In this document: positions 57,420 through 64,000 of the stretch, piece by piece
Layout: the number at the start of each line of letters is the position of its first letter
How positions within the stretch are numbered: position 1 is the first letter of the stretch
Assembly: GCA_005518185.1 (NCBI GenBank)
Contig: RKSN01000001.1
Span: 806,501-870,500 of the forward strand
Length of the DNA: 64,000 bases
Origin: Chakrabartia godavariana
Lineage (GTDB): Bacteria; Pseudomonadota; Alphaproteobacteria; Sphingomonadales; Sphingomonadaceae
Direction of reading: 5' to 3'
Notes under the pieces: model-generated
Databases searched by the model: none
Told to the model about the DNA's origin: nothing
The model's input: the letters and a program-made list of their open reading frames with translations, nothing else
Position numbers and translations under genes: made by a program

Positions 57420-58885
57420 GCCGCAAGCCCGATCTGTTCGGCATTGGCCCAGTTGCCGTGCAGGCCGAAGCGCAGCCGGATCGGAATGTTGATCGTGGCG
57501 ACCGGACCCTGTTCAATGTTCAGCGCTTCGAAGATCAGCAGGTCGCTGCGCTGGTCCTCTAGCCGGTTGCAGACCTGGACGATCCAGCCATCGCCCTCCG
57601 GCGCGTCCTTGCTGCGGGGGACGAAGCAAGGTTCTTGGAGCGACGACACCGGGCCACACCACCAATGCTGCTCTGCGCCGGTGTCCAGATCCTTGAGGAA
57701 CAGGCAGTTCATCAGCAGGCCGCCCGCGCTCCCGCCGCGCAGCTCGACCGGACGCTTCATGTCCATTTCCAGCAGCCAGCCATAGCGATGCTTGCGGCCC
57801 GTGAAGCGGTCATCAATGCGCGGAAATTCGCCCGCAGTTTCCGTCAGGCGCGTGATGCTGTCAAAATCTTCGGAGTTGGACGACATGTCCACCGTCCAGC
57901 GCGTGAGATAGCTCATCGCCTCCATCCCGTTGAACGGCGCGCCGTGCACATCGGGGAAGAAGGGGAACATGTTGTTCTTCGCTTCCGGAATGTCGAAGTG
58001 GATCTTCGTCCCTTCCTGATAGGCGTTGAGCACATGGCTGGCGAAGCAGTTGTCGCGCTTGAACCAGCGAATGTCATCTGCGGTCACCTCGTCGCGGCGC
58101 GGGATGACGCCGAGATAGACGGGCATGGTCGTGTCAAAGCCGAAATGCGGCAGCCCCTTTTCCAGCCGCTCCCATGACCCGATCGATGGCACGATATGGA
58201 CGACCAGATAATCCTCGGTCACGCCGAAGTCGTGCATCATGCAGTAATAGGGAACCTTGAACCACACTTCACGGATCAGCTCTCCCGTTGGGGAGATTTC
58301 CATATAGGTCACATCGTCGGTGCACAGACCGCTGGCGGCATAGCCAATGGCGACCATGTTGCCGGTCTTCGGATCGACCTTGGGGTGGGCCGTGAAGGTT
58401 TCGCCGGTCATCTTGCCGCCGAACTTTTCGAAGCCGAAGGTTTCCATGGTGGCCGGGTCCATCAGCAGGGAGGGGCTGTCCTCTTTCATCGCCCAGAGCT
58501 TGCCCGCGAAGATGAAGGCATTGGTGTTGGCGGTGGAGCGGATCTGCCCCTTGACCGCCGGATCATCGGTCAACGGATTGCGATAGGCACCGAACAGGGC
58601 CTTGCCCGCCTCATTCTCCAGCTTCCACTTGTCGGTCTTCGCCCAGCGCTGGCGGAAGTCGCACTGCCCGTCATGGATATGGAAGCGCGTGATCATGCCA
58701 TCGCCGTTAAAGGCGATGTCATCCGCAAGGCGCGGCGGGAATTGCGGATCGGGCTGGACGCGGTAGAAGGCTCCGTTGAGTTCCGGGGGTATCGTGCCTT
58801 CGTGGGCCAGGTCGGCAATGTCGGCTTCGATGCGCGACGGCGTGTTGAAGCCCGTGAACGACGGGGTCTGCGGGAAATGCACCAT
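57416..58885 (-). CDS. Lignostilbene dioxygenase (carotenoid oxygenase family), copy 2
   Basis: Non-haem iron dioxygenase of 489 residues cleaving 4-hydroxystilbenes such as lignostilbene to two aldehydes (vanillin). ATG 58885 has GAGAGG 5 bases upstream and gives MVHFPQTPSFTGFNTP; longer frames run through the promoter. F59 (IAFNGDG), Y101 (AYRNP) and K134 (AMKEDSP) all fall at the positions reported for substrate recognition in LsdA of strain TMY1. Four iron His are in FTAHPKVD, MMHDFGVT, SHVLNAYQ and LHGNW. It is coupled to DUF3237 and diverges from a MarR gene. Confidence 0.93.
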   Translation of the reverse strand: MVHFPQTPSFTGFNTPSRIEADIADLAHEGTIPPELNGAFYRVQPDPQFPPRLADDIAFNGDGMITRFHIHDGQCDFRQRWAKTDKWKLENEAGKALFGAYRNPLTDDPAVKGQIRSTANTNAFIFAGKLWAMKEDSPSLLMDPATMETFGFEKFGGKMTGETFTAHPKVDPKTGNMVAIGYAASGLCTDDVTYMEISPTGELIREVWFKVPYYCMMHDFGVTEDYLVVHIVPSIGSWERLEKGLPHFGFDTTMPVYLGVIPRRDEVTADDIRWFKRDNCFASHVLNAYQEGTKIHFDIPEAKNNMFPFFPDVHGAPFNGMEAMSYLTRWTVDMSSNSEDFDSITRLTETAGEFPRIDDRFTGRKHRYGWLLEMDMKRPVELRGGSAGGLLMNCLFLKDLDTGAEQHWWCGPVSSLQEPCFVPRSKDAPEGDGWIVQVCNRLEDQRSDLLIFEALNIEQGPVATINIPIRLRFGLHGNWANAEQIGLAA

Positions 58886-58904
58886 GGCAGCCTCTCGACT
58901 CTGT

Positions 58905-58923
58905 TTGTAAGTTACACTAACAA
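58905..58923. promoter_or_regulatory. Operator M3 between lignostilbene dioxygenase and marR
   Basis: TTGTAAG, TTACA, CTAACAA: an imperfect 7-5-7 inverted repeat in the 56-base divergent gap, followed by TTGCG. Part of it (TAACAATTG) also resembles the M1 element. It probably binds the MarR protein encoded at 58942 and controls both directions. Confidence 0.5.
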
Positions 58924-58941
58924 TTGCGCCGAGGGATGTTG

Positions 58942-59415
58942 ATGGCAAGAACAAAAGAAACGTTGGCGATCACGACGCCGCCCATTGAGGGCGATGACGA
59001 CATCGGTGAAATCCGCAACATCGTCGGTTTTCACATCCGCCTGGCGCATGGGGCGGTCTACCGGCACTTTACCGAAACATTCACCGATCTCGATCTGACG
59101 CAAAAGCAGGTCTCGGTGCTGTGGCTGATCGACGATCATCCCGATATTGCCCAGACCGATCTTGCGCACCGGATGCGCATGGACCGCGCCACCACAATGG
59201 CGATCGTCAACCGGCTGGAAGCGCGCGAGCTTCTGGTGCGCGGCAAGTCTGAAACCGACGGCCGCAAGCAGACGCTCAATCTCACCGATCAGGGCCGGGA
59301 GATGCTGCGCGTTGCAAAGCAGGCCATTATTGAACACGAAAACTGGCTGAAATCACGCTTCTCGGAAAAGGAAGTGGCCAAGCTCATCGAGCTTTTGACG
59401 CGCATCCACGAATAG
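58942..59415 (+). CDS. MarR-family regulator
   Basis: Winged-helix regulator of 157 residues from ATG 58942, which has GAGGG 6 bases upstream. An N-terminal helix (IRNIVGFHIRLAHGAVYRHFTETF) leads to the DNA-binding part LTQKQVSVLWLIDDHPDIAQTDLAHRMRMDRATTMAIVNRLEARELLVRG, with the wing SETDGRKQTLNLT, at about residues 55-120. It diverges from the lignostilbene dioxygenase and is followed by an aromatic acid transporter, so it likely responds to a stilbene, its aldehyde or the derived acid. Confidence 0.88.
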   Translation: MARTKETLAITTPPIEGDDDIGEIRNIVGFHIRLAHGAVYRHFTETFTDLDLTQKQVSVLWLIDDHPDIAQTDLAHRMRMDRATTMAIVNRLEARELLVRGKSETDGRKQTLNLTDQGREMLRVAKQAIIEHENWLKSRFSEKEVAKLIELLTRIHE

Positions 59416-59437
59416 AAGCGACCGGGGAGGAAATAAG

Positions 59438-60799
59438 ATGACCGAGCAGGATCCGCAGCGCATTGTGGACGACAATCCGATGAACTGGCGGCAGTTCGTC
59501 GTGGTGGCCATCATGGTCGCACTCAACGCTCTCGATGGTTTCGACGTGCTGTCAAGCGCGTTTGCGTCGCCCGGCATCGCCACCGAATGGGGTATATCTC
59601 GTCAAGCGCTGAGCGTTGTTTTGTCAGCCGAATTGATCGGCATGGGCTTTGGCTCAGTCATCCTTGGCGGCATTGCTGACAAGGTCGGGCGCAAACCCGC
59701 AATGCTCCTGTGTCTCGTCATTATGGCGATCGGCATGTACATGGCGCACGCAGCAACAGGTGTGTCCCACCTGACGCTCTGGCGGTTCATTACAGGTCTC
59801 GGCATTGGTGGCATGCTGGCGGCGACCAATGCCGTCACCGCCGAAAGTACCAGCAAGGCCGGACGCAGCGCCTCCATGGCGATCTATGTCATCGGCTATC
59901 CGCTTGGCGGCGTCATCGGTGGCTTTGCTGCGCAGACGTGGCTGTTGCAGGTCTATGACTGGCGCGCCGTTTTCCTCTTTGGCGCGGTGGTGACGGCCCT
60001 CATGATCCCGCTGGTCATGATCTTCGTTCCTGAAACCACGGCCTATCTCAACGCGGCGCGACCCGCCAATGCGCTGGACCGCATCAACCGGACGCTCGCC
60101 GCCTTTGGCAAGCCGGCCATCGCTGCGATGCCTGCGCTGGTGGAAGGGGCGCCCAAGCCCAAGGTCTCGGAAATCCTGTCAAACCCGCGTCTGAGGCCGG
60201 TGACGCTGATGCTGGCCTTCGGCTACATGTTCCACACGATCACCTTCTACTACATCCTGAAATGGGCGGTGAAGATCGTCGCGGACTATCCGCCGGGCTA
60301 CACCCAGCCGGAGGCCGCGAGCGTCCTGACCTATGCCAATATCGGGGGTGCTTTGGGCGGGCTAATCTTCGGTTTCCTGATGAAGCGCTGGCACATCAAG
60401 GGGCCGACCATTGCGGCCCTTCTGCTCGGCATCGGGGCCGTGACGATCTTTGGCAGCGGCTTTGACACGCTCTGGGGCTGGCGCGGGGCGGCGATCCTGT
60501 CGATGTTCTTCACCAACGCCGCGATTGTCGGTTACTACTCCGCCTTCGCCATTGGTTTTCCCGCCCATGCGCGGGCCACGGGCGCCGGGTTCGTCCTCGG
60601 CGTCGGACGTTTGGGGGCAGCAGGGTCACCACTCATCGCCGGCTTTCTGTTCAAGGCGCTGGGCAATGATCAGCTGCTTCTGGTGTCGTTCCTGATGGGG
60701 CTTGGGTCCGCGGCGGCCCTGGTGCTGTTCCTGCTGCTGCCTATCCGCGATGCCGATGCGGAAATGGCGGACGCCATCTCCGGAAAAGCGGTCGACTGA
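59438..60799 (+). CDS. MFS aromatic acid:H+ symporter (AAHS/PcaK-like)
   Basis: Twelve-helix inner-membrane symporter of 453 residues. TM1 carries the AAHS signature DGFD (VALNALDGFDVLSSAFASPGIA), and loop 2-3 has GGIADKVGRKPAMLL, both as in PcaK, VanK and related carriers for protocatechuate, vanillate or 4-hydroxybenzoate. WRFITGLGIGGMLAATNAVTAES in TM4-5 is also typical. It follows the MarR gene by 22 bases and converges on the CoA ligase. Ferulate, vanillate or protocatechuate are likely substrates. Confidence 0.88.
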   Translation: MTEQDPQRIVDDNPMNWRQFVVVAIMVALNALDGFDVLSSAFASPGIATEWGISRQALSVVLSAELIGMGFGSVILGGIADKVGRKPAMLLCLVIMAIGMYMAHAATGVSHLTLWRFITGLGIGGMLAATNAVTAESTSKAGRSASMAIYVIGYPLGGVIGGFAAQTWLLQVYDWRAVFLFGAVVTALMIPLVMIFVPETTAYLNAARPANALDRINRTLAAFGKPAIAAMPALVEGAPKPKVSEILSNPRLRPVTLMLAFGYMFHTITFYYILKWAVKIVADYPPGYTQPEAASVLTYANIGGALGGLIFGFLMKRWHIKGPTIAALLLGIGAVTIFGSGFDTLWGWRGAAILSMFFTNAAIVGYYSAFAIGFPAHARATGAGFVLGVGRLGAAGSPLIAGFLFKALGNDQLLLVSFLMGLGSAAALVLFLLLPIRDADAEMADAISGKAVD

Positions 60800-60821
60800 T
60801 CCGGTCCGCCTGACCCTCGGG

Positions 60822-62333
60822 TCAGGCGAGGCCAAGTTCCTCAAGCGCACGGGCGCGGAGCAGGTGTTTTTGCACCTTGCCCGACGCCGTGCGCGGGATG
60901 CCATCGGTGATGACGGCGGTCTTCGGCACCTTGAACTTGGCGAGGCGTGCGGTGCAGTGCGCAATCACTTCGTCCGGGGTGATCGACTGGCCCGGCACGG
61001 GGATGACATAGGCGCGGCCGACTTCGCCCCAGCGTTCATCAGGCACGCCCACAACGGCGCATTCCCCGATGGCGGTCAGCTCGGCCAAGGCGGCCTCGAC
61101 CTCTGCCGGATAGACGTTCTCGCCGCCGGAGATGTACATGTCCTTCTTGCGGTCGACGATATAGAAGAAGCCGTCTTCATCGCGCATGGCGGTGTCGCCC
61201 GTGACGAACCAGCCGTCGACAAAGGCCTTGGCCGTGAGTTCGGGCTGCTTCCAATAGCCCTTCGCCACGCACGGGCCACGCACCCAAAGCTCCCCGCGTT
61301 CGCCGGTCGGGACTTCCTGCCCATCGTCGTCGACGATCTTGGTCTCGACCGTCATCAGCGGCAGGCCGCAGCTTCCCGCTTTGCGGAGCAGTGTCGCCAG
61401 GTCATGCGCGGGCATGGCAAAGTTCGATCCCGTTTCCGACATGCCGAATCCTTCGGAAATCCGGATGCCAGCGGTCACATAACGTTCCGACTGGGCCTTG
61501 GGGTTTGGCGCGCCGCCAATGGCCCAGCTGACGATGTTGCGGAGCTTTTCCGGCGCGAAGCTCGGCTGGTTCCAGAGCGTCGCCGCCATCTGCGGCACCG
61601 AGAAATAATGCGTCACGCCAAGCGCGGGATCGGTCATGCGCTCCAGCGTCATGACGGGATCAAAGCCCTTGGAGATGAGAAGCGTGGCGCCCGCCTGAAT
61701 CGGGGAGCGTGCGGCAGCATAAAGCCCGGCCGTGTGGAACAGGGGCATGTCGCACAGGAACACGCTGCGCATCGTCACGTCATTGCCGTAGATGAAGTTT
61801 GCGCAGCCCCAGAAGGCATTTTCCTCAGACAGCATGACGCCCTTGGGGCGGCCGCTGGTGCCCGAGGTGTAGAGGAAGGTCGCGACGTCGCTGAAGGGAC
61901 GGCGGGCGTCGCGCGATGGCGCGCTGCCTTCCGTGCCGAGCGAGAGCATGTCGGCAATTCCCATTGCGCGACGTGCGGCCGAAGGCGGCGCGAAGTCGGG
62001 ATCATGAAAGACGATCTCCGGCTCGGCATCAGCGGCCAGCGCCTCGATTTCGGCAGCGGCCAGGCGCCAGTTGAAGGGGACGAAGATCGTGCCCGCGCGC
62101 ACGCCTGCATGTTGCAGGATGACCATTTCCGCACAGTTCTTGGACAGGGTGGCCAGCCGGACGCCGCTGTTCGGCCCGAATTCGTCCGCGATCCATGCGG
62201 CAAGGCGATCCACCGCGCGGTCGAGTTGGCCATAGGTCCAGCGCCGCTGGCTCTCCAGATCGAGAATGGCAAGCGCATCGGGATTGGCACGGGCGTGCGT
62301 ATGGATCGGGTCGCAGAAGGTCATGACGGACAT
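60822..62333 (-). CDS. AMP-forming acyl-CoA ligase (hydroxycinnamate candidate)
   Basis: ANL-superfamily ligase of 503 residues. ATP motif FLYTSGTSGRPKGVML near residue 165, FGMSETGSNFAMP near 300, GELWVRGPCVAKGYW, VTGDTAMRDEDGFFYIVDRKKDMYISGGENVYP near 385-415, and the C-terminal catalytic Lys in ASGKVQKHLLR. It is 60 bases downstream of a FerB-type hydratase-lyase on the same strand, so feruloyl- or 4-coumaroyl-CoA formation is likely. It is AMP-forming, whereas SYK-6 FerA, as I recall, is of the NDP-forming type. ATG 62324 is an alternative start. Confidence 0.85.
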   Translation of the reverse strand: MSVMTFCDPIHTHARANPDALAILDLESQRRWTYGQLDRAVDRLAAWIADEFGPNSGVRLATLSKNCAEMVILQHAGVRAGTIFVPFNWRLAAAEIEALAADAEPEIVFHDPDFAPPSAARRAMGIADMLSLGTEGSAPSRDARRPFSDVATFLYTSGTSGRPKGVMLSEENAFWGCANFIYGNDVTMRSVFLCDMPLFHTAGLYAAARSPIQAGATLLISKGFDPVMTLERMTDPALGVTHYFSVPQMAATLWNQPSFAPEKLRNIVSWAIGGAPNPKAQSERYVTAGIRISEGFGMSETGSNFAMPAHDLATLLRKAGSCGLPLMTVETKIVDDDGQEVPTGERGELWVRGPCVAKGYWKQPELTAKAFVDGWFVTGDTAMRDEDGFFYIVDRKKDMYISGGENVYPAEVEAALAELTAIGECAVVGVPDERWGEVGRAYVIPVPGQSITPDEVIAHCTARLAKFKVPKTAVITDGIPRTASGKVQKHLLRARALEELGLA

Positions 62334-62393
62334 GTGCCCTGTTTGGAGTGGTGTCGGCAAGGGGTGGGGGCTCCGGACCGGAGCCCCGCAGGT

Positions 62394-63233
62394 TCAGCCT
62401 TTGACCTTGCTCGCGTCGAACGTGCCAAGGCCCGGCTTGAACGACTTTTCGTCGAGGAACTGCCGCGTGGCTTCCTTGCGGGCATTGGCCCCGCCAAAGC
62501 TGTGCAGCGCTTCCTGCGCGCGGATCTGATATTCCAGACCATTGTCATAGGTCATGTCGACCATGCGGCGCATCGTCCACTTGGTCGCACGCAGGGCGTG
62601 GCTGTCCTTCTTCTTTAGAACGTTGGCAATTTCCAGCACGCGTTCCTTCAGGCGATCAGCCGGCACAGCCTCGGTCACCAGACCCTGTTCTTCGGCCTGC
62701 TTGCCCGTCAGGTTTTCGCCCATCATCGCGTGGTACATCGCCTTGCGGAACGGCATCAGTTCCTGTGCGACCTTTGAGGCACCACCGCCGGGCAGGATGC
62801 CCCAGTTGATTTCGGAAAGACCGAACTGCGCATCTTCGCTGGCGATCGCGATGTCGCAGCCGAACAGCGGGCCGTAGCCGCCGCCGAAGCACCAGCCATT
62901 GATCATGGCAATCGTCGGCTTTTCGTACCAGCGCAGGCGCTCAAACCAGCCGTAGCTTTCGCGCTGCGACTTGCGGATCGCCCACAGGCCCTGTTCTTCG
63001 GTCTCGCGGAAATATTCCTTGAGGTCCATGCCTGCGGTCCAAGCATCGCCTTCGCCCGTCAGAACGAGAACCTTTACGTCTTCGCGGAACTCCAGCTCTT
63101 CCAGAACCTTCTTCATCTGGCGGTTGAGCTTGGGGCTCATGCAATTGCGCTTTTCGGGGCGGTTGAACTTCACCCAGGCAATGTCGTTCTCGACAGTGTA
63201 GGCAACGGTATCTTCTTCGGCACGATCCGACAT
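62394..63233 (-). CDS. ferB: Hydroxycinnamoyl-CoA hydratase-lyase (FerB/HCHL)
   Basis: Crotonase-fold enzyme of 279 residues that hydrates feruloyl-CoA and splits it to vanillin and acetyl-CoA. The sequence follows HCHL of Pseudomonas closely: FNRPEKRNCMSPKLNRQM, TGEGDAWTAGMDLKEYFRE (oxyanion G68-M69), KPTIAMINGWCFGGGYGPLFGCDIAI and FGLSEINWGILPGG with E141 matching catalytic Glu143. The C-terminus FLDEKSFKPGLGTF is also typical. It leads the ferB-ligase unit and diverges from a MarR gene with a clear inverted repeat between them. Confidence 0.94.
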   Translation of the reverse strand: MSDRAEEDTVAYTVENDIAWVKFNRPEKRNCMSPKLNRQMKKVLEELEFREDVKVLVLTGEGDAWTAGMDLKEYFRETEEQGLWAIRKSQRESYGWFERLRWYEKPTIAMINGWCFGGGYGPLFGCDIAIASEDAQFGLSEINWGILPGGGASKVAQELMPFRKAMYHAMMGENLTGKQAEEQGLVTEAVPADRLKERVLEIANVLKKKDSHALRATKWTMRRMVDMTYDNGLEYQIRAQEALHSFGGANARKEATRQFLDEKSFKPGLGTFDASKVKG

Positions 63234-63253
63234 GGCTCACCTCATCGTTGAAT

Positions 63254-63272
63254 ATGTTATGATCTATAACAT
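63254..63272. promoter_or_regulatory. Inverted repeat between ferB and marR (candidate FerC-type operator)
   Basis: ATGTTAT, GATCT, ATAACAT: a perfect 7-bp inverted repeat with a 5-base spacer, 21 bases before the ferB start on the minus strand and 43 before the marR start. In SYK-6 the MarR protein FerC represses ferBA and is released by hydroxycinnamoyl-CoA. Confidence 0.6.
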
Positions 63273-63314
63273 TCGACGTTGCGTGCGGCAAGCCGGATTG
63301 ATAGCAAGACCGTG

Positions 63315-63737
63315 ATGCAGGATCCGTTGCTCCAATATCCCGGCTATGTGCTGCGCCGCGCCTCAAGTGCGGCGATGACCGCGTTCGCGCGGCGGCTGGA
63401 TGCGATTGGTCTGCGGACCGTCGAGGCGACGATCCTCCAGATTGTTCACGACAACCCCGGCATATCGCAAAGTGCGCTCGGACGGATGCTGGACATCCAG
63501 CGGGCGAACATGACGCCGATGGCGGCGCGCCTGGAAGCGCGGGGTTGGGTCCAGCGCCTTCCCAGTGATGGGCGGTCGCTGGGGCTCGAACTTACCGAGG
63601 CGGGTCTCGCCAAGGCGAAAGAGGCGCGCGCCGTTATCGATGCATTCGAAGCCGAACTGACCGCCCGGATTCCGGAAGCGCACCGGGCCCATTTGCTGCC
63701 GGCGCTGCTCGCGCTCTGGGATGCGTTTGACGCCTAG
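63315..63737 (+). CDS. MarR-family regulator (FerC-like)
   Basis: Winged-helix regulator of 140 residues from ATG 63315 (an adjacent GTG at 63312 is possible). DNA-binding part: LRTVEATILQIVHDNPGISQSALGRMLDIQRANMTPMAARLEARGWVQRLP at about residues 33-85, with the wing SDGRSLGLELTEAG. A C-terminal dimer helix (RAHLLPALLALWDAF) closes it. Its divergent arrangement with ferB and the inverted repeat between them make it the probable repressor of hydroxycinnamate catabolism. Confidence 0.86.
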   Translation: MQDPLLQYPGYVLRRASSAAMTAFARRLDAIGLRTVEATILQIVHDNPGISQSALGRMLDIQRANMTPMAARLEARGWVQRLPSDGRSLGLELTEAGLAKAKEARAVIDAFEAELTARIPEAHRAHLLPALLALWDAFDA

Positions 63738-63788
63738 AATCACGACGCATTTCACTCCCGCGCGCTTGACGCCGATCTTCGGCAGGTC

Positions 63789-63803
63789 GTAAGCGTTACT
63801 TAC
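63789..63803. promoter_or_regulatory. Inverted repeat upstream of the CoA ligase
   Basis: GTAAG, CGTTA, CTTAC: perfect 5-5-5 inverted repeat, 25 bases before the start of the truncated ligase gene. It resembles the arms of M3 (TTGTAAG) and could be an operator. Confidence 0.4.
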
Positions 63804-63828
63804 TAAATCAGGAGCAGGGTGCTGACAG

Positions 63829-64000
63829 ATGCGTGCCATTGACTATTTTGACCGCGGCCATGACCGCAACCCCAGCCGGACCGCCATCATCGACACGGTG
63901 ACGGGACAGGAATGGACCTTCGCCGAGGTGAAGGCCTTGTCCGAACAGATCGCTGCGGCGATGCAGAAGCACGGCTTTGAAAATCAGGATCTGCTGGCGC
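63829..64000 (+). CDS. AMP-forming acyl-CoA ligase, N-terminal fragment
   Basis: The first 57 codons of a gene running off the right edge. MRAIDYFDRGHDRNPSRTA followed by IIDTVTGQEWTFAEVKALSEQIAAAMQKHGFENQDLLA is the standard N-terminal opening of ANL-superfamily acyl-CoA ligases. Together with the ligase at 60822 this makes two in the region; which one serves ferulate is open. The ribosome site is weak (GGAG 14 bases upstream). Confidence 0.65.
   Translation, partial: MRAIDYFDRGHDRNPSRTAIIDTVTGQEWTFAEVKALSEQIAAAMQKHGFENQDLLA

Noticed and set aside
60702-62618. 638-codon plus-strand frame opposite the CoA ligase
   Set aside because: The minus strand carries a canonical AMP-forming ligase with motifs in order, so this frame is a shadow.

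Overview
The window reads as chromosomal DNA of a sphingomonad-type alphaproteobacterium (Sphingobium, Novosphingobium or Sphingomonas relatives). GC content is high and starts include several GTG and TTG codons. TonB-dependent receptors stand beside catabolic operons, and many proteins closely resemble the lignin-aromatic enzymes of Sphingobium sp. SYK-6 (LigA, LigB, LigC, LigI, LigJ, LigK, LigU, LigM, LigW, FerB). Identifications come from reading the sequence and from remembered family features; no database search was run. No tRNA, rRNA, CRISPR array, transposase or integrase was seen, and no gene-free stretch exceeds 300 bases.

Layout. 1-4.5 kb is housekeeping: lptD (minus, running off the left edge), pepA-holC and ndk. 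4.6-9.3 kb holds glpK, a TonB receptor and a class I amidotransferase. 9.4-17.5 kb is a full protocatechuate 4,5-cleavage locus: ligK-ligU-ligI on the minus strand, ligR diverging, then an oxidoreductase with ligJ-ligA-ligB-ligC. 17.5-36.4 kb is an accessory block: two aldo/keto reductases, two CmcJ/NvfI-type putative iron oxygenases, a lignostilbene-type dioxygenase with an NmrA-type reductase, hicAB, a five-gene minus operon (NTF2-like, PQQ lipoprotein dehydrogenase, NTF2-like, CmcJ-like, DUF3237), two small SnoaL proteins with an SDR, an SDR-ALDH pair, a further NTF2-like gene, a MarR regulator and a second TonB receptor. 36.5-44.8 kb holds a vanillyl-alcohol-oxidase/4-cresol-dehydrogenase-type flavoprotein with its lipoprotein cytochrome, three GSTs of which two resemble beta-etherases, an ALDH, an amidohydrolase and an SDR. 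44.8-48.1 kb is the O-demethylation and C1 module (purU, ligM, metF). 48.2-57 kb has two LigD/L-like SDRs with a VOC protein, diverging from MFS, NTF2-like, ALDH, ligW and MFS genes. 57-64 kb holds DUF3237 with a second lignostilbene dioxygenase, a MarR regulator, an aromatic acid transporter, an AMP-forming ligase with a FerB-type hydratase-lyase, a third MarR regulator and the start of another CoA ligase.

How it fits together (inference). NTF2-like lyases would deformylate beta-1 or beta-5 lignin dimers to stilbenes. The two lignostilbene dioxygenases would split these to aromatic aldehydes, ALDHs would oxidise the aldehydes, and the ligase and FerB would shorten cinnamic side chains. LigW would turn 5-carboxyvanillate into vanillate, LigM would demethylate it, and LigAB, LigC, LigI, LigU, LigJ and LigK would take protocatechuate to pyruvate and oxaloacetate. 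SDRs and GSTs suggest beta-ether cleavage as well. MetF and PurU would process the methyl group.

The most striking non-coding signal is a repeated operator, TAACA-N2-TGTTA or a close variant, at five promoters between 20.3 and 36.6 kb around the MarR gene at 33.4 kb. A second, different 7-5-7 inverted repeat (TTGTATG-N5-CATACAA type) lies at three promoters at 40.6, 45.7 and 50.5 kb. These suggest at least two regulons within the locus. Novel biochemistry is most likely in the CmcJ-like pair, the DUF3237 pair, the 285-residue NTF2-like protein and the flavoprotein operon.
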